DNA of 36,746 bases from JAZDMK01 sp043800975. Its GTDB lineage: Bacteria > Bacteroidota > Bacteroidia > Bacteroidales > JAHJDW01. The position numbers were made by a program, and so were the translations under genes. This document shows positions 1 to 9,226 of the stretch, one piece after another. Each line of letters starts with the position of its first letter. Position 1 is the stretch's first letter. The stretch spans positions 1-36,746 of the forward strand of contig JAZDMK010000167.1 in NCBI GenBank assembly GCA_043800975.1, read 5' to 3'. Under the pieces are notes generated by a model that had not been told where the DNA came from, did no database searches, and saw only the letters and a program-made list of their open reading frames with translations.

Positions 1-13
1 ATAAATTATTAAA

Positions 14-21
14 TACCTTTG
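14..21 (+). promoter_or_regulatory. -7 promoter element (TAnnTTTG type)
   Basis: TACCTTTG matches the Bacteroidetes -7 consensus TAnnTTTG and lies 17 bases before the ATG at 39. The -33 element would fall outside the window, so only half of the promoter can be seen. Confidence 0.5.
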
Positions 22-38
22 TTCCATACAATTTTCAT

Positions 39-2963
39 ATGGAAGCATCAGCAATAAACGCAAAACTGGCGGGCTTTAGGGAAAAGATAAGCGGAGAATT
101 ATATCTGGATGATCAATGGAAAGTAATGTATGCCACTGACGCATCTATGTTTCGGGAAATGCCGTTGGGCGTCGTTTTCCCGCATAATGAAGAAGAACTT
201 GTTACCATCATTCAGTTTGCATTAGAAAATAAAATTCCGCTTATCCCTCGTACTGCCGGCACTTCACTTGCAGGACAGGTTGTTGGTAAAGGGCTTGTAG
301 TTGATGTTTCTAGATACATGACGCAGATTCTTGAGCTCAACACGGATGAACATTGGGTTCGTGTTCAACCCGGCGTTGTTCTGGATGAACTGAATAAATT
401 CCTTTTCCCTTACGGACTTTTCTTTGGTCCTGAAACATCTACTTCCAATCGTTGCATGATCGGCGGTATGGTAGGAAATAACTCTTGCGGCTCTCACTCC
501 ATAATTTATGGCAGTACACGAGATCACACCCTTGAAATCAAAGCCATTCTCAGTGATGCATCCATTGCGACTTTTGGAAGTGTTTCAAAAGATATCTTTA
601 CAGAAAAATGTAAGGGCAATTCACTCGAAAGTAATATTTACAGAGAGTTTCAGGAAATTCTTTCGGACCCGGTAAACCGTACACAAATTGAAAAGGAATA
701 CCCTGACCATCGTTTGAAACGCCGCAATACAGGCTACGCCATCGATCTTCTCTCGCAAACAAAACCTTTTGATGAAGCCGGTGAAGATTTCAATCTGGCC
801 AGATTTATTGCAGGTTCTGAAGGCACGTTGGCTTTCATGACTGAGATTAAACTCAATCTGGCTCCACTTCCTCCGCCTGAAAACGCGGTAATTTGCGTAC
901 ATCTGAACAGTGTAAACGAAGCCGTAAAAGCTAACCTCATTGCTTTAAAACACAAGCCTGTCGCTGTTGAACTGATTGATCACATTATCCTCGAATGCAC
1001 AAAACAAAATATCAGCCAGCAAAAAAATCGTTTTTTTGTTCAAGGTGATCCTGGCGCAATTTTGATTATTGAATATGCTTGTAACTCAAAAGAAGAAATC
1101 AATAAAATTGCAGTTGATGTAGAAAAAGATTTGCGTGCAAACAATCTGGGATATCATTTTCCTGTTTTGTATGGCAATGACATAAACAAAGTTTGGGGGC
1201 TACGCAAAGCTGGATTAGGTCTGCTTTCTAACATTGTAGGCGACACAAAACCGGTTTGCGTAATTGAAGATACAGCCGTTCATCCTGAATTTCTTCCGGC
1301 ATACATTGACGAGTTTCAATTAATTTTAAAGAAACTTGGCCTCGACTGCGTTTACTATGCACACATTGGCACAGGTGAACTGCATCTCCGTCCCGTACTG
1401 AATTTAAAAACAAAAGAAGGCGTTGCATTATTTCGGGAAGTAGCATCAGAAATTGCAACTCTTGTAAAAAAATACAAAGGTTCACTCAGCGGAGAACACG
1501 GTGATGGCAGACTTCGTGGCGAATTTATTCCACGTATGATTGGGGAGCATAATTACCAGCTGCTTCGCAGAATCAAAAACACATGGGATCCGGATCGTAT
1601 TTTCAATCCTGGTAAAATTACAGATGCTCCACCCATGAATACTTCTCTGCGGTATGATTCAGAGAATAAACCCCGAGAAATTGAAACAATTTTCGATTTT
1701 TCGCGGACACTTGGAATTTTAAGAGCTACGGAAAGCTGCAATGGGTCTGCAGATTGTCGTCGTTCTGCTGTTATTGGTGGATTGATGTGCCCAAGCTATA
1801 TGGCTACTATGGATGAAAGTGCAACAACCAGAGCGCGTACAAATGTTTTACGTGAATATCTTACCCGTTCGCCCAAACAAAATCCGTTTGACCACATAGA
1901 AATTTATGCTGTGATGGATCTTTGTCTTTCCTGCAAAGGATGTAAAGCCGAATGTCCCTCCAGCGTGGATCTTTCGCGATTAAAAGCAGAATTTCTGCAG
2001 CACTATTATGATGCAAACGGAACTCCCTTCCGCTCAAAAATGATCAGTAAAATTACCAGTTATAATAAGCTGGGTTCACCTTTTGCGGGTATTTATAACT
2101 TTGCAGTCAATACTTCTCTTACTAAGAAAATCATGGGATTCACTACCAAACGTGATGTCCCCAAAGTGCACCGAGTTACATTAAGAAAATGGGCTTCTAA
2201 GAATTTATCTACTCTAAATCCAAAAACACCGATTAAGAATGTTTTTCTTTTTGCTGATGAATTCACCAATTATCAGGATGTAAAAATTGGAATTGCAGTC
2301 ATTCAATTATTAACCAGACTGGGCTATGCTGTTACAATTCCTGAGCACGAAGAAAGCGGACGTGCCAGCTTTTCAAAAGGTTTGATTCGAAATGCAAAAG
2401 TTAAAGCAGAAAAAAACATTTCATTGTTAAAAAATCTAATCACTGCAAATACACCCTTAATCGGTATTGAACCCTCCGCCCTGCTTTCTTTCCGCGATGA
2501 ATATCCGGACATTGTTTCAATTGAATTAAAAGAAGCATCAAAAGAAATTGCCCGCCATGCCTGGCTAATCGATGAGTTTATTGTTAACGAATTCAAAGCG
2601 GGTAATATTTCACAGAGCTTGTTTACCAAAGATTCGAAACAGATTTTAGTTCACGGGCACTGTCATCAGAAGTCGCTGGCATCTGTTGGAAGTATGGTTG
2701 AAATGCTTCGTATTCCAGCGAACTATAAAGTTGAAGAAATTCGTTCAGGATGTTGCGGAATGGCCGGTGCGTTTGGTTTTGAAAAAGAACATTACGATGT
2801 TTCGATGAAAGTGGGCGAACTTGTATTGTTTCCTAAAGTGCGTGAAGCCGATTCAAACCGCATTATCAGCGCAGCAGGCACCAGTTGCCGTCATCAGATT
2901 AAAGACGGAACAGGAAGGATTGCTTTACATCCGGCAGAAATTCTTTTATCTGCGTTATTGTAA
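39..2963 (+). CDS. Fused FAD-linked oxidase / Fe-S oxidoreductase (GlcD-GlcF, YdiJ-like D-2-hydroxyacid dehydrogenase)
   Basis: Probably a membrane-associated flavoprotein that oxidises a D-2-hydroxyacid such as D-lactate and passes electrons through iron-sulfur clusters to the respiratory chain. The N-terminal half is a PCMH-type FAD-binding domain (PRTAGTSLAGQ near residue 75, GGMVGNNSCGS near 143), followed by the FAD-oxidase C-terminal domain with HIGTGELHLRP and SGEHGDGR. The C-terminal half carries cysteine clusters at about residue 567 (ESCNGSADC, then MCPSY) and 628 (CLSCKGCKAECP), and CCG-type motifs GHCHQKS (about 873) and SGCCGMAGAFG (about 904). Length (974 aa) fits the fused YdiJ-like class rather than separate GlcD and GlcF. 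The stop overlaps the convergent downstream gene by 9 bases. The physiological substrate cannot be read from sequence. Confidence 0.93.
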   Translation: MEASAINAKLAGFREKISGELYLDDQWKVMYATDASMFREMPLGVVFPHNEEELVTIIQFALENKIPLIPRTAGTSLAGQVVGKGLVVDVSRYMTQILELNTDEHWVRVQPGVVLDELNKFLFPYGLFFGPETSTSNRCMIGGMVGNNSCGSHSIIYGSTRDHTLEIKAILSDASIATFGSVSKDIFTEKCKGNSLESNIYREFQEILSDPVNRTQIEKEYPDHRLKRRNTGYAIDLLSQTKPFDEAGEDFNLARFIAGSEGTLAFMTEIKLNLAPLPPPENAVICVHLNSVNEAVKANLIALKHKPVAVELIDHIILECTKQNISQQKNRFFVQGDPGAILIIEYACNSKEEINKIAVDVEKDLRANNLGYHFPVLYGNDINKVWGLRKAGLGLLSNIVGDTKPVCVIEDTAVHPEFLPAYIDEFQLILKKLGLDCVYYAHIGTGELHLRPVLNLKTKEGVALFREVASEIATLVKKYKGSLSGEHGDGRLRGEFIPRMIGEHNYQLLRRIKNTWDPDRIFNPGKITDAPPMNTSLRYDSENKPREIETIFDFSRTLGILRATESCNGSADCRRSAVIGGLMCPSYMATMDESATTRARTNVLREYLTRSPKQNPFDHIEIYAVMDLCLSCKGCKAECPSSVDLSRLKAEFLQHYYDANGTPFRSKMISKITSYNKLGSPFAGIYNFAVNTSLTKKIMGFTTKRDVPKVHRVTLRKWASKNLSTLNPKTPIKNVFLFADEFTNYQDVKIGIAVIQLLTRLGYAVTIPEHEESGRASFSKGLIRNAKVKAEKNISLLKNLITANTPLIGIEPSALLSFRDEYPDIVSIELKEASKEIARHAWLIDEFIVNEFKAGNISQSLFTKDSKQILVHGHCHQKSLASVGSMVEMLRIPANYKVEEIRSGCCGMAGAFGFEKEHYDVSMKVGELVLFPKVREADSNRIISAAGTSCRHQIKDGTGRIALHPAEILLSALL

Positions 2964-3998
2964 AACTATTTTTATCGTAACCGGATTGTGATCCGAAAAT
3001 TCAAAACCTGCATCACTGCATTTAACCTGCAGCAATTTTATATTCGGAGATAAAAAGAAGAAATCTAAAACGGATGTCTTTGTAACACCCTTCTGGTATG
3101 GTTTATCAACATTTCGATTGGATGGAGTTGATGGATCAAAAGCACACGTCCAGCCTATGGCAGGAAAATCCTTTTCAACTTTTAGCGAATAATAATCACT
3201 GGTTGGCGTATAGTTCTGCGGGCACTGATTCCAGTCACCACCAGCAATAACATAGTTACCTTTTTTGTACTCTTCAAGAAGTACTTGACGAATAATATTT
3301 AATTGTTCTTTTCGCTTGCTTCCATCGTCAAATGCAGAATTGTGCGTATTTACAATTATCAGCTTATGACCATCCATGATTGGAACAGTAGTAATCATAC
3401 AACAACGATCGAGCATAAAATATTGCATTGGAAAGGAAGCCTCAGGCGGAAACGCCCTTCTTACAGATCTTTCAGGATGTGTTGCTGAAAATGTCATTAT
3501 CCCGCTATTTACTTTTCCATAAGGCTCTGAAAGTGGTTGAGGAACAAATGCACTCTGATAATTGATTGCAAAAGAACTCGAAAATTCTGGAAGGGCTGAA
3601 GCTAAGGACTTTGCTTCATCTGTTTTATAGCTTCGTTTTGAATATGTATCAACTTCCTGAAACAGGAAAACTTCAACAGAGTCGTATGATTTTACAGTTT
3701 TTAAAATTCCGTCAAGATATTTTTTCATTGAATTTTCATCAGGTCTTACAGCTTTTCCTCCTTCATAAAAAAAATCCATTTCTTTACCAAGCCCGGCATA
3801 GCCAATATTCCAGATACAGATATTCAATGTGTCACTGAATATGTATTCTCTTCCTTTCCCATTAATTTCAATATTTTCAGTTGTTGCAGGTTTGTATGAA
3901 TATAAATGAAGCCAAATAAGGAAGCTCCCTACAGCAATAAGGATGAGTATAATGAAATACATCACAATACGAAAAAGCCTTTTCAATAAGCGTTTCAT
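2955..3998 (-). CDS. Endonuclease/exonuclease/phosphatase family protein, membrane-anchored
   Basis: A member of the EEP fold (DNase I, sphingomyelinase and inositol phosphatase relatives). One hydrophobic segment at residues 12-32 should anchor it in the inner membrane with the catalytic domain outside the cytoplasm. EEP landmarks are in order: WNIGY, FLFQEVD (metal-binding Glu), VNTHNS, GGDWNQ (catalytic Asp/Asn) and SDHNPV near the C-terminus (catalytic Asp-His pair). It is the last gene of a leftward group, 20 bases after the small lipoprotein gene. The 3' end overlaps the hydroxyacid dehydrogenase by 9 bases in convergent orientation. Substrate (nucleic acid, phospholipid or phosphate ester) cannot be decided. 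Confidence 0.88.
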   Translation of the reverse strand: MKRLLKRLFRIVMYFIILILIAVGSFLIWLHLYSYKPATTENIEINGKGREYIFSDTLNICIWNIGYAGLGKEMDFFYEGGKAVRPDENSMKKYLDGILKTVKSYDSVEVFLFQEVDTYSKRSYKTDEAKSLASALPEFSSSFAINYQSAFVPQPLSEPYGKVNSGIMTFSATHPERSVRRAFPPEASFPMQYFMLDRCCMITTVPIMDGHKLIIVNTHNSAFDDGSKRKEQLNIIRQVLLEEYKKGNYVIAGGDWNQCPQNYTPTSDYYSLKVEKDFPAIGWTCAFDPSTPSNRNVDKPYQKGVTKTSVLDFFFLSPNIKLLQVKCSDAGFEFSDHNPVTIKIVLQ

Positions 3999-4018
3999 AA
4001 AATATTGAATTAAAAGAA

Positions 4019-4177
4019 TTAAATACTGATAGTTTGAGTAAATGTACTTTTCTTCGCAGGCTGCATCGCTTCGTAATTATTATTTCTTGTATTCTGTTTT
4101 ATAAACCAGCGATTTCTGCATGAAGAAGACATAATCAGAATCGAAACTACGAGTAGTATTAAAGATTTTTTTTTCAT
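4019..4177 (-). CDS. Small putative lipoprotein, 52 aa
   Basis: A short frame begins MKKKSLILLVVSILIMSSSC, a textbook lipoprotein signal with lipobox SSSC and Cys20, followed by a 32-residue polar, Asn/Lys/Gln-rich tail. Its ATG overlaps the stop of the upstream 158-aa gene in the arrangement TAATG, typical of translational coupling, and it ends 20 bases before the next gene in the same direction. The signal, lipobox and coupling together make a real gene likely despite its size. I recognise no family for the mature part. It probably sits on a periplasmic membrane face or at the cell surface. Confidence 0.7.
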   Translation of the reverse strand: MKKKSLILLVVSILIMSSSCRNRWFIKQNTRNNNYEAMQPAKKSTFTQTISI

Positions 4178-4653
4178 TATATAGCAAATTTATTGGGTCT
4201 GCGTCGGGTCCAGTATTCAAGAATTACCATTCCTGTAATATACATTGGAAGTGTAAATATTGAATAGTTGATCATAGTCCATGAAGTAAATTCAACGGCA
4301 AATTCAGTTCTTCCACTACTGCTGAATAAATTCCATTGAGAAAAAAATGTGAGGCATAAAATAACTGTTAAATAATAACCTACCAACCCAGCAAATAAAA
4401 TTTTAAAAATCCTGTTTTTTCTTGCTTTTGTTGTAACTGTTCCAAGAACAAAAAAATTAGGTATGATGGAAAGTAACAAGGGCAAAGCAAGAAAAAAGTT
4501 TTCGGAAATAGCATCCCCAAGTGGAAAATTTGAAACTGTAATAGTAGTGATGGTTGGAATAATTGTAATGACAATAAAGTAAACCAGAAAAATGCAGAAT
4601 ATCACAGTAGCGGATCTCCAGGCATTTCTGTAATATCTCTTTTTACTGCTCAT
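4177..4653 (-). CDS. Four-helix integral membrane protein of unknown function, 158 aa
   Basis: The product is a small inner-membrane protein with a basic N-terminus (MSSKKRYYRN) and about four hydrophobic segments, near residues 14-36, 50-72, 82-105 and 130-150, ending in a basic RRRPNK tail. No family is recognised. It lies 43 bases after the L-serine ammonia-lyase gene on the same strand and its stop overlaps the start of a small lipoprotein gene (TAATG), so the two are probably made together. Nothing in the sequence suggests a substrate or enzymatic motif. Confidence 0.75.
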   Translation of the reverse strand: MSSKKRYYRNAWRSATVIFCIFLVYFIVITIIPTITTITVSNFPLGDAISENFFLALPLLLSIIPNFFVLGTVTTKARKNRIFKILFAGLVGYYLTVILCLTFFSQWNLFSSSGRTEFAVEFTSWTMINYSIFTLPMYITGMVILEYWTRRRPNKFAI

Positions 4654-4696
4654 TGAAAATTAAATTACGATGCTAATATAGCATTAAATTAATTTT

Positions 4697-6901
4697 CTAC
4701 GAAAAAAATCTTTTGGATTCCTTTTCAAATTCGCGTTCTACCTCTTTTGCATCGCGCGTTTTCGCCAATCCACCACCGGCCGTTTCTTTATAATCAGAAT
4801 GCAATCTCTCGCCCACCTCACGCATAGTTAATACAACTTCATCGGGAGAAATAAATGAACGAACTCCACTCAGCGCCATGCATGCAGCACTGATAGCAAT
4901 GGATGTGTACAATCCATTTCTTTTTACACAAGGCACTTCAACAAGGCCGGCTACGGGATCACACGTTAGACCCAGGCAATTTTTAATTGTCAAAGTGAAT
5001 GCATGAATTACGGCTGTGTGGTCTCCGCCCTCCATGAATGCAATTGCCCCGGCCGCCATCGCAGCACCTACACCTACTTCCGCCTGGCATCCAAAATCAG
5101 CACCGGCAGTAGAAACGTCCTGAAAGAGTATCATGCCTAAAAACCCTGCAACAATGAGTCCTTCCACTATTTTTTCATCATTTACTTTTTTCGACTCTGC
5201 ATAGGCTTTCAGAACGCCCGGCAATACACCACAGGAGCCTGCAGTAGGACATGCGACAATCAATCCGCTTCTTGCATTGACTTCATTCACAGCCGTGGCA
5301 TAAGCTGCAGCATTTCCATAAATATTATCAAACAAAGGGTTTTTGTGAATATAGGATGTGATCTTCGCAGCATCTTCACCACTTAACTTCATCGGACTTT
5401 TAATTTTTTCGCTGATTCCTTTTTGTATTGATTCTCTCATCAGACTCCAGCAATCCTGCAGTTTCATCAGAATCTCATTTTCGGTAGTTCCTTGAAGCAG
5501 CTTCTCCGACTGCATGGCGGCGGCATAAATATTTTTATTGTTTTTCGTCAGATAATATTCAAGATCATCAAAGGAGTTGAATGGAAGAATGAAATCATTC
5601 GGTTTGGCAGTATTATTTGAAATCTTGGGAATACAGACCGCCTCAATTTGATCTGCCCTATTTTCAGTAATCTTGTCATCTATAAGCCAACAATCCTCTT
5701 TCCCGTTTATAGGATGAACCAGACGATTTCCTTTAAAATATCGTACTTCAACATTTCCTCCACCGATTGAAAAACCAGTTACGACAACATTCTCATCATC
5801 AAAAACAGCTACAATCTCAGCAATATTGCTGTTATGCTCTCTTTGATATAGTTTATCATCATCTGAAGTTCCTTTCGTAAAGCCCAGAAAAGATGCAGAA
5901 TAGTCGCCAAAAGAAATTCCTGACTTCTTTAGTTCTTCCGGATCCCCGGCACGCATCATCTTTTCGCTATATTCAGGAATACCGCATAGACCGCCAGCCA
6001 GTGCCACAGGTGTACGATGCCCAATACCCGTATCGCGAAAAGAACCCAACAAACGAATTTCAATTCCTTTAATCTTTTTCTTTCTGGAATAAGCTACTAA
6101 GATGTTTCTTGCAATTTGACCAATCTTACTTGCTCCTGCCGTATGAGAACTCGATGGGCCTACCATGGATGGGCCAACAATATCAAAAACACTCATCGGC
6201 TTCAGATAGGCATGTAAATACCTTTCCAAATCCTTCCGAATCGAAAAAAGCAACTCATCGGTAAGCGACTGATCAAATTCAAATGTACAGTGATGATACA
6301 TCCTGACAGGCCCCTCGTGAATTCGGGTCTGCCAATACTCGCTTACATCAGGATAGATATGATGCCGCTTGAATGTTTCAGTGCAATTATTAATCAAAGA
6401 AATCTTTGATGTATTGATACAACTAAGTAGTATAAATGACTTCTCTTTTTCACGTTTATAATGCATGTGCACTGTTCTTAATACACGCCCGTTCAATTGA
6501 TCAATAAACTCATTTTTAACACAGGAGAAATCGGGAATCGTTGTATTATGCAGCTTTGCAGTGTCCTTAAATTGCTGAATAAATGAAAAATTATTTTTTT
6601 CAGAAGCATATACTTTGTAAAGGGAAATTTGCACATTCAAGGGTGCTTTCATGGCTATCAATGTATGTGCGGTCTGCTCAGGGTTAAAAGCATGAAATAT
6701 ATTTTCTTCTTCTCCGAATTTGTGTGAAAATTTGCGTTGAGGATACTGTCGAAGCTTACATAAGGTTTGATAATGAGACGCTAATTCATCTTCATTTGTT
6801 TTAGCAAAATAGGAAGCTGGCATCATCCGTGTGAATTCTTCTGCAGAAATAGTATTGCCCTTTCTCTCGTTTGCGCTGATAAACTTCTTGATCCTATCCA
6901 T
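4697..6901 (-). CDS. sdaA: L-serine ammonia-lyase (iron-sulfur type) with ~235-residue N-terminal extension
   Basis: Converts L-serine to pyruvate and ammonia in the cytoplasm using a 4Fe-4S cluster. The enzyme core starts at about residue 236 with MSVFDIVGPSMVGPSSSHTAG, the serine dehydratase beta-domain signature. The alpha domain has CPTAGSCGVLPG and the cluster-type cysteines in CLGLTCDP and VEVPC. The usual single-chain enzyme is roughly 450-475 aa, so the N-terminal ~235 residues are extra. That part is charged, has no signal peptide, and contains a segment (EEFTRMMPASYFAKTNEDEL) reminiscent of the N-terminal region of large NAD-glutamate dehydrogenases; this is an impression only. I chose the ATG at 6901 over an upstream TTG at 6925, because a promoter-like TAAATTTG lies between them. 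First gene of the leftward group. Confidence 0.9.
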   Translation of the reverse strand: MDRIKKFISANERKGNTISAEEFTRMMPASYFAKTNEDELASHYQTLCKLRQYPQRKFSHKFGEEENIFHAFNPEQTAHTLIAMKAPLNVQISLYKVYASEKNNFSFIQQFKDTAKLHNTTIPDFSCVKNEFIDQLNGRVLRTVHMHYKREKEKSFILLSCINTSKISLINNCTETFKRHHIYPDVSEYWQTRIHEGPVRMYHHCTFEFDQSLTDELLFSIRKDLERYLHAYLKPMSVFDIVGPSMVGPSSSHTAGASKIGQIARNILVAYSRKKKIKGIEIRLLGSFRDTGIGHRTPVALAGGLCGIPEYSEKMMRAGDPEELKKSGISFGDYSASFLGFTKGTSDDDKLYQREHNSNIAEIVAVFDDENVVVTGFSIGGGNVEVRYFKGNRLVHPINGKEDCWLIDDKITENRADQIEAVCIPKISNNTAKPNDFILPFNSFDDLEYYLTKNNKNIYAAAMQSEKLLQGTTENEILMKLQDCWSLMRESIQKGISEKIKSPMKLSGEDAAKITSYIHKNPLFDNIYGNAAAYATAVNEVNARSGLIVACPTAGSCGVLPGVLKAYAESKKVNDEKIVEGLIVAGFLGMILFQDVSTAGADFGCQAEVGVGAAMAAGAIAFMEGGDHTAVIHAFTLTIKNCLGLTCDPVAGLVEVPCVKRNGLYTSIAISAACMALSGVRSFISPDEVVLTMREVGERLHSDYKETAGGGLAKTRDAKEVEREFEKESKRFFS

Positions 6902-6912
6902 CTTTTTTATTA

Positions 6913-6939
6913 CAAATTTATTCAATTAATCTAAGTCAA
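6913..6939 (-). promoter_or_regulatory. Putative promoter of the L-serine ammonia-lyase gene
   Basis: On the minus strand TTG (6939-6937), 16 bases, then TAAATTTG (6920-6913) approximates the Bacteroidetes -33/-7 pattern. The spacing is slightly short. Transcription would begin a few bases before the ATG at 6901, giving a very short leader. Confidence 0.4.
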
Positions 6940-7018
6940 TTTTTCATCACAAAATTATTTATCATCTCTAAACATGAGATTTTGAATTTATTTACGGCAT
7001 TATCTTCCATTATTTTTC

Positions 7019-7057
7019 TATTTTTGCAAATCCGGAAGTCGCGGATTTACTTTTTTT
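7019..7057 (+). promoter_or_regulatory. -7 element plus hairpin and T-run in the arginine decarboxylase leader (candidate attenuator)
   Basis: TATTTTTG (7019-7026) fits the -7 consensus. Immediately downstream AAATCCG (7028-7034) and CGGATTT (7042-7048) form a 7-bp stem with a 7-base loop, followed after AC by seven T residues (7051-7057). The upstream gene is divergent, so an intrinsic terminator here on the plus strand would act only on the leader of the downstream gene, which starts at 7119. No good -33 box is visible at the usual distance. Confidence 0.4.
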
Positions 7058-7118
7058 ACTGAATGTAGAATTTCCGGATATCATATTTTTATAAACCAGG
7101 CAATTACAAAATAACAAA

Positions 7119-8510
7119 ATGAAAACACGCTACATCGATCTGATTGAACAAACCTTTGACTTCCCACAGGACGAATTTAAAGTTGTTGAAGACGAACTGT
7201 ATTTCAACGAGATACCCCTGATGGATATCATCAAGCAATATGGCACTCCATTAAAAATCAGTTACCTACCAAAAATATCCGCACAGATTCAAAAAGCAAA
7301 ACGATTGTTCAATGTTGCCATGGCAAAATCTGATTATGACGGAGAATACTTCTACAGTTACTGCACCAAAAGCTCTCATTTTTCGTTTGTTCTCGAAGAA
7401 GCATTAAAGAACGATATACATATTGAAACTTCTTCCGCTTTCGACATCCCAATTATCGAAAGATTGTATGAAATGGGAAAGATCAATACAGATATCTATA
7501 TCATTTGTAACGGTTTTAAAAAGTCTTTATACAAACAATATATCAGCGAACTGTTGAACTCAGGTTTTCATAATACGATCCCAATCCTTGATAATAAAAA
7601 TGAACTCAGCTTCTACGAGAAGAATGTGAAAGTGAAATGCAAACTAGGTATTCGTATCGCATCTGAAGAAGAGCCCAACTTCCAATTTTACACTTCGCGA
7701 CTTGGAATTCGCTACAACGATATCATTGATTACTACAAAGAGAATATTAAAAAGAATCCCAAGTTTGAACTGAAAATGCTTCACTTTTTTATTAACACAG
7801 GGATTAAGGACAGCGCATACTATTGGAATGAACTTACCAAATCAGTCCAATTATACTGTGATTTGAAAAAAGTTTGTCCGGAACTCGACTCACTTAATAT
7901 TGGCGGCGGCTTCCCGATTAAAAATTCCCTTGCCTTTAATTATGATTACGAATACATGGCTGAAGAAATTGTTTCCCAGATAAAAAATATCTGCAAACAG
8001 AATCAGGTTCCGGATCCCCACATCTTTACAGAGTTTGGCTCATACACTGTTGGGGAAAGTGGCGGAGTTCTTTACTCCATTCTTGATCAAAAGCAGCAAA
8101 ACGACCGCGAGTTGTGGGATATGATTGACAGCTCATTTATGACTAACCTTCCCGACATCTGGGCTTCTAATCAGCGTTACATTTTACTGGCAATCAATAA
8201 CTGGGAATTGCCTTATGAACGTGTGTTCTTAGGTGGATTAACTTGCGACAGCCAGGATTATTATAATGAAGAAGTACACATTAATGCCGTTTTCCTTCCC
8301 AAATACGAGGATGACATTCAACAGTATGTAGGATTCTTCCATACTGGCGCTTATCAGGAGTCGCTGGGTGGATTTGGCGGGATACAGCATTGTCTGCAAC
8401 CTGCTCCCAAACATATTACGATAAGTAAAGATGAGGATGGTGAAATTGTAACCAAACTTTTCGCTAAAGAGCAAAGCGCAGCTTCCATGCTTAAGAATCT
8501 GGGTTACTAA
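7119..8510 (+). CDS. speA: Arginine decarboxylase, fold-III PLP type (Bacteroidetes form)
   Basis: Predicted to convert arginine to agmatine, the first step of polyamine synthesis by the agmatine route. The family is alanine-racemase-fold decarboxylases (group IV, with diaminopimelate and ornithine decarboxylases). The PLP-binding lysine is probably in YSYCTKSSHF (about residue 84), followed by NDIHIETSSAFDI. SLNIGGGFPI (about 260-269) is the glycine-rich phosphate-binding turn, FTEFGSYTVGESG the next active-site strand, and GLTCDSQDYY the Cys/Asp segment near the C-terminus. Length (463 aa) matches the short Bacteroidetes enzymes, unlike the ~630-aa proteobacterial SpeA. A diaminopimelate or carboxynorspermidine decarboxylase role is the main alternative. 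The leader carries a candidate attenuator. Confidence 0.85.
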   Translation: MKTRYIDLIEQTFDFPQDEFKVVEDELYFNEIPLMDIIKQYGTPLKISYLPKISAQIQKAKRLFNVAMAKSDYDGEYFYSYCTKSSHFSFVLEEALKNDIHIETSSAFDIPIIERLYEMGKINTDIYIICNGFKKSLYKQYISELLNSGFHNTIPILDNKNELSFYEKNVKVKCKLGIRIASEEEPNFQFYTSRLGIRYNDIIDYYKENIKKNPKFELKMLHFFINTGIKDSAYYWNELTKSVQLYCDLKKVCPELDSLNIGGGFPIKNSLAFNYDYEYMAEEIVSQIKNICKQNQVPDPHIFTEFGSYTVGESGGVLYSILDQKQQNDRELWDMIDSSFMTNLPDIWASNQRYILLAINNWELPYERVFLGGLTCDSQDYYNEEVHINAVFLPKYEDDIQQYVGFFHTGAYQESLGGFGGIQHCLQPAPKHITISKDEDGEIVTKLFAKEQSAASMLKNLGY

Positions 8511-8518
8511 AAAAATTG

Positions 8519-8526
8519 TATTTTTG
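8519..8526 (+). promoter_or_regulatory. -7 promoter element before the secreted DUF4412-like gene
   Basis: TATTTTTG fits TAnnTTTG and lies 14 bases before the ATG at 8541, in the 30-base gap after the arginine decarboxylase stop. No convincing -33 TTTG is seen within the preceding coding region, so the element may be weak or need an activator. Confidence 0.4.
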
Positions 8527-8540
8527 TAAAAAATCAAAAC

Positions 8541-9203
8541 ATGAAAAAAATAATTTCACTTTCACTGATAATATTAGCTTTTGCAACTGGCATTGCCAAG
8601 GCTCAGAAAACAAAAGCTTTTGAAGGAACTGTAACCTATGAAATTACATATCCCGGAATGCAGATTGACCCTGCACAAACAGGTCAGTTGCCTACGTCGA
8701 TGACAATAAAAGTTAAAGGTGTTAAATCACGCATGGACATGGTAACTGGCGTTGTTAGTCAGTCTGTTGTTTCAGATGCAACCTTGCGCACCCAGCTCGT
8801 TTTGCTGGATGTTATGGGACAAAAATATGCTATCCGCTCGACAGCTGCTGACCTGGATACTGCTTTCAATAAGATTCCTCCCGCTAAAATTGAATTAAAA
8901 ACTGAAACAAAAGATATTGCAGGATATGCATGTAAAAAAGCAACTGTTACTGAAGAAGAGCAAACTTATGACATTTGGTACACGGAAGAAATTGGCCCTG
9001 AAAGCAATTTCGCTAATCCTTCTTTGCATGGAATTAAAGGTATGCTGATGGAATATGAAACAGAGCAAAAAGGAATCAAATCTAAATTAACAGTTAAAAC
9101 TGTTAAAGCTGAAAAAATCAAAGATATTACATTTATGCAGCCTGCTGAGTATAAAGAACTCACAAAAGAAGAAATAAAATCCATGTTTGGAGGAGGTGAA
9201 TAA
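8541..9203 (+). CDS. Secreted DUF4412/GLPGLI-like protein, 220 aa
   Basis: Begins with a Sec signal peptide (MKKIISLSLIILAFATGIAKAQ, cleavage about residue 21-22), so it acts in the periplasm or outer membrane. The mature part is a run of beta strands starting FEGTVTYEITYPG, with GYACKKATVT and YDIWYTEEIGP in the middle. That pattern resembles the Bacteroidetes DUF4412 / GLPGLI-type proteins, which are thought to share a LolA-like beta fold; the assignment is by pattern only. An intrinsic terminator follows 24 bases after the stop, so it is probably monocistronic. Confidence 0.75.
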   Translation: MKKIISLSLIILAFATGIAKAQKTKAFEGTVTYEITYPGMQIDPAQTGQLPTSMTIKVKGVKSRMDMVTGVVSQSVVSDATLRTQLVLLDVMGQKYAIRSTAADLDTAFNKIPPAKIELKTETKDIAGYACKKATVTEEEQTYDIWYTEEIGPESNFANPSLHGIKGMLMEYETEQKGIKSKLTVKTVKAEKIKDITFMQPAEYKELTKEEIKSMFGGGE

Positions 9204-9226
9204 TCCTTCTTACAGCACATTCATTA

